A stretch of DNA of 5,051 bases from Desulfobulbaceae bacterium (GTDB lineage Bacteria; Desulfobacterota; Desulfobulbia; Desulfobulbales; Desulfobulbaceae). Positions 1-5,051 of this stretch are shown in pieces. The position numbers were made by a program, and so were the translations under genes. The DNA is taken from assembly GCA_011322715.1 (NCBI GenBank), contig DRLX01000166.1, positions 1 through 5,051 of the forward strand, in the 5' to 3' direction. The notes below the pieces were generated by a model that was given only the letters and a program-made list of their open reading frames with translations, was not told the DNA's origin and did no database searches. Each line of letters begins with the position of its first letter. Position 1 is the first letter of the stretch.

Positions 1-28
1 CCCGCCATTGTAAGTAGAAGGCATGAAT

Positions 29-50
29 AAGTGAACTCTATAGATCACTT
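29..50. promoter_or_regulatory. 22-bp imperfect palindrome, possible operator
   Basis: The outer arms AAGTGA (29-34) and TCACTT (45-50) are perfect reverse complements. Inside them CT/AG and the central TA also pair, so 9 of 11 symmetric pairs match, with mismatches at 35/44 and 38/41. The dyad shares one base with the TTGACA hexamer at 50-55 and lies about 90 bp before the repeat-protein start. That is a sensible place for a repressor or activator site. The GTGA...TCAC arms recall CRP/FNR-family sites, but the 10-bp gap does not fit the CRP gap (6 bp between TGTGA arms), so no regulator is assigned. It could also be the 3' hairpin of a gene ending left of the window, although no T-tract follows. 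Confidence 0.35.
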
Positions 51-76
51 TGACAATCATTCATTACAGGTAAATT
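50..76 (+). promoter_or_regulatory. Candidate sigma-70-type promoter for the repeat-protein gene
   Basis: A perfect -35 hexamer TTGACA lies at 50-55. The matching -10 is weak: TAAATT at 71-76 (4 of 6 matches, 15-bp spacer) or TTTAGT at 75-80 (19-bp spacer). A better -10-like hexamer, TATGAT at 105-110, has no good -35 at the usual distance but would give a short leader to ATG 141. The region is AT-rich and lies directly upstream of the only plus-strand gene. The exact promoter is uncertain. Confidence 0.3.
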
Positions 77-126
77 TAGTTATATTCAGTGGTAATTCCA
101 ATAGTATGATAATTTGAAGGGTATTA

Positions 127-136
127 GAGGAAGAGC
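127..136 (+). promoter_or_regulatory. Ribosome binding site supporting start at ATG 141
   Basis: The purine-rich stretch GAGGAAG (127-133) ends 7 bases before ATG 141, which is good spacing. The in-frame TTG at 114 has no comparable purine stretch before it. This is why ATG 141 is preferred over the longer TTG-initiated reading. Confidence 0.5.
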
Positions 137-140
137 AAAA

Positions 141-1652
141 ATGGTATATTTTTATCAAAAAAATGTTTTTGTAGATCAGGAGGAGGGAACGTGCAATCCG
201 TTTCTATTTTTTTTACTTTTCACGTTTTTATTCTGCATCATCCCCTCCGTTTCAAAAGCCGATGGCAGGCCCTATAAAGTAAAGAATATTGGCAGTGTTG
301 CCTCTTTGACCCCAATAAATGACAGCATTTATTTTTGGGGTGACACAGCAAATGGAGAAGGTCTCTGGACCAGTGACGGCACATCAACCGGAACAAATGA
401 AATTTATCATATGATTGGATCGCGTCGCTTCACCCTGGTGAATGGGAATATTTTTTTTACTGCGGATGAAAATTATGACGGCAACAGTGAATTATGGCTG
501 ACGGATGGAACCCACGATGGAACCCGGCAAATTAAAGTCATTAACACGTACTGTCAATGCGACTCGATTTCAGGATTAAAATCGTTTAAAAATCTGCTTT
601 TTTTTTCCGCCTTTGACCCTGTTTACAGCTGGGAGTTATGGAGATCCGATGGCATCGCACAGGGAACGGCAATGGTGAAAAATATTCACCCGGAGGAGCA
701 ATATGAACAGGGTTCTGGTGCCGCCCCTGATTTTGAATTTCAGGATCATCTTTATTTTGCTGCCGATAATGGAACCCATGGGTCGGAGTTGTGGGTTTCC
801 GACGGCACCAATGTTGGAACGTACATCTTTGATGATATTAATCCCGGGGGACAGGAATCCCATTCAGCTCCTTCCCATTTTATAAACTTTGGGGATAAAT
901 TTCTGTTTTCTGCCTTTACAGACAGCGCTGGCCGAGAATTATGGATAAGCAAAGGCTTGGTTAATGGCTCTAATGATGGAACCCTGTTACTTAAAGACAT
1001 CTTTCCAGGAACGAAGGACGGAGTTGCTAACAGTTCTGATCCCGAAAATTTGGTCCTGTTTGAGGGAAAGGTATATTTTATCGCAGCTGATTCTTATAAT
1101 CCGGATAATCCATCTCTGAAAAATTATGCATTATGGTCTACCGATGGAACCCCGGAAGGAACGAGTAAAGTGTATGGCCATCCTGATTGGTATGGAAACT
1201 ATATCCCCGGCCAGTTGACAGTTGTTGGTGACAAATTGTTTTTTGTGGCCGGTGATCAAGTGCATCAGGTAGAAGTATGGGTCAGCGATGGGACCGCTTC
1301 CGGTACCCATTTGTTAAAAGATATTTATCCCGGTCGAAAAGATGGCTTCTTTGACTATCCTAGAGGGTTGACAAAAGTCGGGGCGTCTCTTTATTTTGCC
1401 GCCAACGACGGTCGGACAGGTTCAGAGCTTTGGAAAAGTGATGGTACTGCCGACGGAACTGTTTTGGTCAAAGATATTGTTCCCGGTTCGGATGGTTCGC
1501 AGCCGGATGAATTTGTTGTTACGCCATCGCATTTATTTTTTCGAGTAAATTCTATGGAACTTTGGGCAATAGATCGAAATGCAACTTCAGGTATCGGACA
1601 GGGTTCCTTTTGGGATTTATTTTTGCCGGCAATTCTTTCCGGCAAAAAGTAA
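141..1652 (+). CDS. Secreted ELWxxDGT-repeat protein, function unknown
   Basis: This 503-residue protein (from ATG 141) is built of repeats matching the known ELWxxDGT type: an [E]LW-x-x-DGT-x-x-GT core, often followed by a LVKDIxPG-like strand. Conserved Trp residues are at about 76, 119, 167, 218, 268, 332, 380, 431 and 475, giving nine copies 43-64 residues apart. The last copy is degenerate, and the fifth reads SKGL where DGT is expected and carries a short insertion. Such repeats are thought to form beta-propeller-like folds in exported proteins; no enzymatic residues are recognisable. A hydrophobic stretch (residues ~21-35) ending PSVSKA|DG looks like a Sec signal with cleavage near residue 40. 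There is no lipobox. The n-region is unusually long and acidic (DQEEG), which makes the exact start uncertain; TTG 114 is also open. The mature protein has only two cysteines, as CQC near 138-140. The tail FWDLFLPAILSGKK is hydrophobic and lies outside the repeats. The gene stands alone on this strand and converges on the two-component pair. Confidence 0.85.
   Translation: MVYFYQKNVFVDQEEGTCNPFLFFLLFTFLFCIIPSVSKADGRPYKVKNIGSVASLTPINDSIYFWGDTANGEGLWTSDGTSTGTNEIYHMIGSRRFTLVNGNIFFTADENYDGNSELWLTDGTHDGTRQIKVINTYCQCDSISGLKSFKNLLFFSAFDPVYSWELWRSDGIAQGTAMVKNIHPEEQYEQGSGAAPDFEFQDHLYFAADNGTHGSELWVSDGTNVGTYIFDDINPGGQESHSAPSHFINFGDKFLFSAFTDSAGRELWISKGLVNGSNDGTLLLKDIFPGTKDGVANSSDPENLVLFEGKVYFIAADSYNPDNPSLKNYALWSTDGTPEGTSKVYGHPDWYGNYIPGQLTVVGDKLFFVAGDQVHQVEVWVSDGTASGTHLLKDIYPGRKDGFFDYPRGLTKVGASLYFAANDGRTGSELWKSDGTADGTVLVKDIVPGSDGSQPDEFVVTPSHLFFRVNSMELWAIDRNATSGIGQGSFWDLFLPAILSGKK
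178..193 (+). promoter_or_regulatory. Strong Shine-Dalgarno plus GTG, out of frame with the main gene
   Basis: AGGAGGAGGG at 178-187 is an ideal anti-16S match, followed at proper spacing by GTG 191. That GTG is not in the repeat-protein frame: as written it opens a 28-codon reading that stops at TAA 275-277. If the T8 tract at 207-214 were one base shorter, the GTG reading would join the repeat protein just before its hydrophobic core and give a compact signal peptide of about 23 residues. The alternative is that the purines are simply the codons for Gln-Glu-Glu-Gly in the long n-region. Confidence 0.35.
354..1592 (+). repeat. Nine coding repeats of the ELWxxDGT type
   Basis: The Trp codons marking each unit start at 366, 495, 639, 792, 942, 1134, 1278, 1431 and 1563. 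The units are diverged at the DNA level, though words such as GATGGAACC and GACGGCAC recur over the DGT codons. This points to old duplication rather than recent tandem expansion. Unit 5 is followed by the longest gap (64 residues to the next Trp); unit 9 keeps MELW but reads AIDRN in place of the DGT core. Confidence 0.8.
1620..1648. repeat. Perfect 10-bp inverted repeat spanning the 3' end of the repeat-protein gene
   Basis: TTTTTGCCGG (1620-1629) and CCGGCAAAAA (1639-1648) are perfect complements around a 9-base loop. The right arm ends one base before the TAA stop at 1650-1652. On both strands the T-run is on the 5' arm and the A-run on the 3' arm, the opposite of a canonical intrinsic terminator, so no U-tract follows the stem. 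It could still stabilise the ends of the converging mRNAs. For the minus-strand operon it lies about 42 bases past the regulator stop. Confidence 0.6.
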
Positions 1653-1654
1653 AT

Positions 1655-1687
1655 ATTCTTTTGTCGGATTACATTCAAAGGAATTTT
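1655..1687. terminator. Weak candidate terminator between the convergent genes
   Basis: In the plus-strand RNA, AUUCUUUU (1655-1662) can pair with AAAGGAAU (1677-1684), including one G-U pair, around a 14-base loop, followed by a short U-run (1684-1687). The stem is AT-rich and the loop large, so stability would be low. On the minus strand the same region ends in T-rich sequence, but its stem has a C-A mismatch. With only 37 bp between the stops, termination probably happens here or inside the flanking gene ends. Confidence 0.2.
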
Positions 1688-1689
1688 CG

Positions 1690-3012
1690 TCATTTTTCTT
1701 CCCTTTTGATTCCGAATTTCTTCATGCGATAGCGCAGGGTGTTGCGGGTGATGCCCAGTTTCCGGGCCGCCCTGGTCTGGTTCCAGTAACACTGCTCAAG
1801 CGCCTGCTCAATCAGTTCACGTTCCCGGCCGATGAGATCAAGGGGAGCGGTTGTTGCCGGGTCAGTGTTTGCGTCTTTGTTGGCTGCGATCATTTTTTTC
1901 GGGAGCATTTCCTCGGTGAAAACCCCGTTTTCAGCACGTAGGCAACCCCGTTCAATGACATTGCCCAGTTCACGGATATTGCCCGGCCAGTCATAGGATC
2001 TCATGCGGGCAAGGGTATCCGGGGTGGGCCGGATTGCCGGGCCGCCGTTTTTTTTTCGGAACTGTTCTATAAAAAAAAGGGCCAGCTCCTCGATATCTTC
2101 CTTATGTTCCCGCAGAGGAGGCAGGCGCAGGGTCAGGGTGTTGAGACGATAAAAGAGGTCCTGCCTGAACAGGTCATCGCTGATCATTGCTTCCAGATTG
2201 CGATTGGTGGCGGTGATGATTTTTACCTGAATTTTTTTTGGAGTGGTTGTCCCCACAGGTGTGATCAGTTTCTGCTCTACGGCGTGTAACAGTTTGGGCT
2301 GCAGGGACAAGGGCAGATCGCCTATTTCATCAAGAAACAGGGTGCCGCCGTCGGCGGCGGCAAAGGCCCCCCTTCTGTCTTTTGTGGCCCCGGTAAAGGC
2401 CCCCTGTTTATGTCCGAACAGTTCACTTTCCAACAGCTCAGCCGGAATAGCCGGGCAGTTGACCCGGACAAACGGAGATTTTTCCCCTCCATAACCATCA
2501 TGCACGGCCCGTGCCGCCAGTTCCTTGCCGGTGCCTGATTCTCCGATAATCAGCACCGAACTGTCGGTGGATGCGGCCAGGGAAATTTCTTTGTGCAAGG
2601 CATGCATGGCCGCCGAGTTGCCGATCATCCGTTGGCTCCGGCCCGGCCCATATTCTTCCAGCGCCCTTGCCACCAGGTCGCGTAATTGTGTATGATCCAC
2701 GGGTTTGGTGAGATAATCAAAGGCACCTTCTTTCATGGCCGCCACCGCTGTTTTGACGGTGCCGAAGGCAGTGAGAAGGATAAAGGGCGTCTCCGGGAAA
2801 TGACCATTGCGGTAACGCAACACTTCAAGGCCGTCCATTCTCGGCATTTTCAGGTCGCTGATAACCAGATCAGGCAGCCAATTTTTCCATAAAATGACAC
2901 CTTCTTCTCCATCGGCAGCCGTTTGGATGGTATACCCCTGTTCTTTCAGGACCAGTTCCAGCAGACGGCACATCCGGGGTTCATCGTCAAGTATCAGTAT
3001 TCGCGCATTCAT
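1690..3012 (-). CDS. Sigma-54-dependent response regulator, NtrC family
   Basis: This is a complete 440-residue activator of normal family length. The receiver domain (about 4-118) has the acidic pocket D9/D10, phosphoacceptor D53 (ISDLKMP), T81 and K103 (LTKP). The central AAA+ domain (about 130-365) has Walker A GESGTGKE (157-164), the sigma-54-contacting loop GAFTGA (204-209), Walker B LFLDE (225-229), arginine-finger candidates R283/R289 in FRQDLFYRL, and sensor II WPGNIREL with R347. A linker (about 375-392) leads to a Fis-type helix-turn-helix (about 396-436) containing TRAARKLGITRNTLRYRMKK. All key residues are present, so it should hydrolyse ATP, remodel sigma-54 holoenzyme and activate transcription when phosphorylated. 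The start codon ATG 3012 lies inside the kinase gene (26-bp overlap) and has no clear Shine-Dalgarno, which suggests translational coupling. Its partner is almost certainly that kinase. Relatives include AtoC, ZraR and PilR types, but the target genes cannot be told from this window. Confidence 0.95.
   Translation of the reverse strand: MNARILILDDEPRMCRLLELVLKEQGYTIQTAADGEEGVILWKNWLPDLVISDLKMPRMDGLEVLRYRNGHFPETPFILLTAFGTVKTAVAAMKEGAFDYLTKPVDHTQLRDLVARALEEYGPGRSQRMIGNSAAMHALHKEISLAASTDSSVLIIGESGTGKELAARAVHDGYGGEKSPFVRVNCPAIPAELLESELFGHKQGAFTGATKDRRGAFAAADGGTLFLDEIGDLPLSLQPKLLHAVEQKLITPVGTTTPKKIQVKIITATNRNLEAMISDDLFRQDLFYRLNTLTLRLPPLREHKEDIEELALFFIEQFRKKNGGPAIRPTPDTLARMRSYDWPGNIRELGNVIERGCLRAENGVFTEEMLPKKMIAANKDANTDPATTAPLDLIGRERELIEQALEQCYWNQTRAARKLGITRNTLRYRMKKFGIKREEK
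2017..2056 (-). other. A9 slippery run followed by hairpin inside the regulator gene
   Basis: On the coding (minus) strand, codons CGA AAA AAA AAC (Arg-Lys-Lys-Asn, residues 319-322) contain an A9 run. This includes an in-frame A-AAA-AAC heptamer of the X-XXY-YYZ type. Twelve bases later ATCCGG and CCGGAT form a perfect 6-bp stem with a 6-base loop (2034-2017). A -1 shift would end the protein about 17 residues later, before the sensor II segment and the helix-turn-helix. A second homopolymer (T8 on the coding strand, 2071-2078) lies just upstream. It may be chance; the spacing is longer than in well-known -1 sites. Confidence 0.2.
2987..3012 (-). other. Kinase/regulator gene overlap (26 bp)
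   Basis: The kinase reading ends at TGA 2989-2987, while the regulator begins at ATG 3012 in another frame. The bases before ATG 3012 are AT-rich (ACAAAATATACG) with no Shine-Dalgarno. Ribosomes finishing the kinase could re-initiate on the regulator, keeping the two proteins in a fixed ratio. The overlap encodes the last residues of the kinase tail (ECANTDT). Confidence 0.75.
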
Positions 3013-5051
3013 CGTATATTTTGTTATTTATGTCAGGTTGCGGAATGGTTCCCGGTTGCAAGGGTAATCGGATGCATACCTCGGCCCCGCCATTTTTAGC
3101 GTTGTCCATGATAATGGTGCCGTGATGCGCCTGGATAATCTGTCGGCAGACCGTCAGCCCCAGCCCGAGTCCGTCTTCCCTGGTTGTGAAAAATTTCCCG
3201 AACAGCTCATCCATATGTTCCTCGGCAATGCCCGGCCCGTCATCGGCAACCCTGATGAGAACGAATTCTCCCTCTTTTTGTATCTCCAAATAAATATTTC
3301 CCGGCCCGGCCAGGGCGTCTTCACTGTTGCGGAGCAGGTTCAGCAGTACCTGGCGAATTTGCTGCAGATCACCATAGAAAAGCGGTAGTTGTCGGTCCAC
3401 CTCGCAGTGAAGGCGGATGTCCCGGTTGTGATCATCGGAGTGTCGCCATTGGTCACAGAGCAGCGGCAATTCTTTCTGCAGATCAATTGGGTGGATATTC
3501 GGTTCTTTGAATTTTGCCAGGCCAAGGATGTTGGAGAGAATGACATTTAACCCGTCAACCTCATCAATGATATAGGCCAGCATTTCTCGGGTGATTTCGT
3601 CTGATCGTTTGGACTCGGCAAGGTACTGGGCTGAACTGCGGATAATGCCGAGCGGGTTTTTTATTTCATGGGCCAGGGTGGCGCTCATCTCGCCAAGCGC
3701 CGCCATTTTTTCGGTCTGGACGACTTTGGAAAACAGGATTTCAAGCTGCTGCTTACTCTTAATCATCGACGTGTAATGGAGGCTGTTTTTCAGGGCAATA
3801 GTGATCTGGTTGGCCAGAGTGGCCAGCAATCGAATATCGTCTTCCCGGAAAAGCCCTCCGTCCTTGCGCGGACCAAGCAGAAGAATTCCGCTTAAGCTCA
3901 AAGAGTTCCCCCTGAGCGGCAGGGCAAGAGTGAATCCCGCCTGTTGCAGGTTGCTCAGCTCAATATTGAGTGGTCCGTCATCCTGTTCTTCCTGGCTGAA
4001 GAAGGCTTGGACGCCTTTGTTGAATTGCTCGATGATTCTGCTTTCCGGCTGCAGGAGAGCATTCAGCGAGATGGTTTCCGGATACAGGCGGCGGTGGTGG
4101 TCTTCCAGCTGTAACAGCCCGCTTTTCGTGAGCTGGAGTTGCTGCGGCAGCTCATCGATGATCAGGGAGATCAGGTCGTCAAAATTCAGGGTGGCCGCCA
4201 GTTTCTGGCTGAATGTATACAGGAGAACATTATCGTTTGATCGATATCTGAAAAAAGCATGGTCAATAAGCTTTTGCAATCGATTGACCAGGGGATTGAG
4301 GGTAAGGGCTATGGCGAGGAGAAAGAGTAGAAAAAATTCTTCAGAGAGGATTTGCCGGCCGAAAAACCATCGCTTGATCAGGGCCAGTAGAAACCCGTAG
4401 CAGAGGCTTAGCAGGGAGATGGTAATAAAATAGGAAAGGATGCGGCTGATGAGCCGATCAACCCCGAGCAATCGATAACGGAGCAGGGCAACCAGGTAGG
4501 CTGCAGGCAGAATGGTGGCGGCCAGAAGAACGATACGAAAAGAAATAAGCGGTTGGTCATAGAAAAGATTTGGCAGCAAGTAGAAAAAGAAATAGGGGGC
4601 AAAGCTGATCCAGTAGGCAGCCAAAGTGAGTTTGACCTGGTTTTTTGCAAAAGGAGATTTGAGATGCTTGAGATCAATACAATGCTTGCCGAAAGATCCC
4701 AGAATGATAAAAGGAAGGGCAATATTGCGAAATCGCTGTAAATCACTGAAAAAGGCACGGGTCATTCCCGCAAAATACAGGGTCGGTACAAGGGCAAGGA
4801 GTGGCGGCATTCCATAAAGAAATATTACCAGCCATGGCTTTTTGGCGCATAAGTCCCTTTCGCGGGGAAACCGGCAGGTGAAATGGGCAAAGCCGGCAAA
4901 GGCCAGCCAGTTGGACAGGGTGATGGCGAAAAAACTCAGTGAGATTATTTCCGGTTGCAGGAGTCCGAAGTGCGAGGGCAGGGTGGTGGCGATTGTTGTC
5001 GCAAACCAGCAGAGCATAAAGAAGAAAAGACCGGCCGGTTCTTTGGCAGAG
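2987..5051 (-). CDS. Membrane sensor histidine kinase with GAF domain (5' end outside window)
   Basis: The frame stays open through the right edge. The first Met (5017) lacks a ribosome site and sits inside a hydrophobic segment preceded by 11 more in-frame codons (SAKEPAGLFFF), so the true start is probably outside the window. Numbering from that Met, about seven or eight membrane segments fall within residues 1-243. They include the FPRER loop (50-54) and the YRLLGVDRLISR connector (181-192), typical of ComP-like multi-transmembrane sensor regions. A GAF domain covers about 263-412, then a short coiled-coil-like linker. The HisKA domain has phosphoacceptor H450 in ATLAHEIKNPL. The ATPase domain has N-box QVLLNLLRNSEDA (N564), G1 DDGPGI (592-597), F-box LFGKFFTT and G2 GLGLGL (616-621). 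All catalytic motifs are intact. It would autophosphorylate and pass phosphate to the overlapping NtrC-type regulator. The ligand is unknown; the missing N-terminus could include an extra membrane helix and an extracytoplasmic sensor. Confidence 0.92.
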   Translation of the reverse strand, partial: SAKEPAGLFFFMLCWFATTIATTLPSHFGLLQPEIISLSFFAITLSNWLAFAGFAHFTCRFPRERDLCAKKPWLVIFLYGMPPLLALVPTLYFAGMTRAFFSDLQRFRNIALPFIILGSFGKHCIDLKHLKSPFAKNQVKLTLAAYWISFAPYFFFYLLPNLFYDQPLISFRIVLLAATILPAAYLVALLRYRLLGVDRLISRILSYFITISLLSLCYGFLLALIKRWFFGRQILSEEFFLLFLLAIALTLNPLVNRLQKLIDHAFFRYRSNDNVLLYTFSQKLAATLNFDDLISLIIDELPQQLQLTKSGLLQLEDHHRRLYPETISLNALLQPESRIIEQFNKGVQAFFSQEEQDDGPLNIELSNLQQAGFTLALPLRGNSLSLSGILLLGPRKDGGLFREDDIRLLATLANQITIALKNSLHYTSMIKSKQQLEILFSKVVQTEKMAALGEMSATLAHEIKNPLGIIRSSAQYLAESKRSDEITREMLAYIIDEVDGLNVILSNILGLAKFKEPNIHPIDLQKELPLLCDQWRHSDDHNRDIRLHCEVDRQLPLFYGDLQQIRQVLLNLLRNSEDALAGPGNIYLEIQKEGEFVLIRVADDGPGIAEEHMDELFGKFFTTREDGLGLGLTVCRQIIQAHHGTIIMDNAKNGGAEVCIRLPLQPGTIPQPDINNKIYDECANTDT

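Noticed and set aside
114..140. TTG 114 as start of the repeat protein (9 extra residues)
   Set aside because: No Shine-Dalgarno precedes it, while ATG 141 has GAGGAAG at good spacing; the extra residues add nothing recognisable.
1..140. Sigma-54 promoter before the repeat-protein gene, linking it to the regulator
   Set aside because: I checked for GG-N10-GC with the usual flanks on the plus strand and found no acceptable match.
191..277. Independent 28-codon GTG-started small gene behind the strong SD
   Set aside because: It is short, overlaps the real gene in another frame and shows no recognisable protein. It is reported only as an initiation/frameshift curiosity.
1620..1660. Classical intrinsic terminator at the perfect inverted repeat
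   Set aside because: The 3' arm ends in A and no U-run directly follows the stem on either strand, so the polarity is wrong.
1391..1792. Minus-strand 133-codon open frame across the convergent junction
   Set aside because: It overlaps the coding ends of both real genes in other frames and has no recognisable domain.
3801..4400. Long plus-strand open frame (199 codons) opposite the kinase gene
   Set aside because: It is antisense to a kinase with intact motifs, and its translation is Arg/Ser-rich with no recognisable domain. It is a shadow of the real gene.
5015..5017. ATG 5017 as the true start of the kinase
   Set aside because: The preceding bases are pyrimidine-rich on the coding strand with no ribosome site, and the frame continues to the edge with sequence that completes a membrane helix.
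1690..5051. PrsK/PrsR, the PEP-CTERM-associated kinase/regulator pair
   Set aside because: The architecture (multi-membrane, GAF, kinase; NtrC-like partner) is similar. However, no exosortase or PEP-CTERM protein is in the window, the repeat protein has no PEP tail, and the membrane region looks ComP-like, so the name is not supported.

Overview
The window holds three protein genes. A lone plus-strand gene encodes a secreted ELWxxDGT-repeat protein (141-1652). Converging on it from the right, on the minus strand, are a membrane sensor histidine kinase (2987-5051, cut by the right edge) and a sigma-54-dependent NtrC-family response regulator (1690-3012). I see no rRNA, tRNA, CRISPR array, insertion sequence or origin.

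Organism: the style suggests a Gram-negative bacterium of the former Deltaproteobacteria (Desulfobacterota-like). The reasons are an NtrC-type activator with the full GAFTGA loop paired with a GAF-containing multi-transmembrane kinase, next to an exported ELWxxDGT-repeat protein. This is inference from gene content, not a phylogenetic result. The repeat gene looks visibly more AT-rich than the kinase/regulator pair.

Layout: bases 1-140 are non-coding. They carry an imperfect 22-bp dyad (29-50) that touches a perfect TTGACA hexamer (50-55), a plausible operator/promoter for the repeat gene. The repeat gene starts best at ATG 141. However, a very strong Shine-Dalgarno sequence (178-187) sits before a GTG (191) that is out of frame by one base, and a T8 tract lies just downstream. 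The gene's last codons form a perfect 10-bp inverted repeat (1620-1648). Only 37 bp (1653-1689) separate it from the stop codon of the converging regulator.

How the genes work together: kinase and regulator overlap by 26 bp and almost certainly form one operon and one phosphorelay. The kinase would sense a signal through its membrane region and/or GAF domain, autophosphorylate on His450 (numbered from the Met at 5017) and pass phosphate to Asp53 of the regulator, which would then activate sigma-54 promoters. Targets are not visible here, and no -24/-12 element was found before the repeat gene, so a regulatory link between the pair and the repeat protein is not supported. The window looks like a fairly ordinary signalling locus beside a poorly characterised surface/secreted protein. 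I found no convincing new system, only several modest curiosities.
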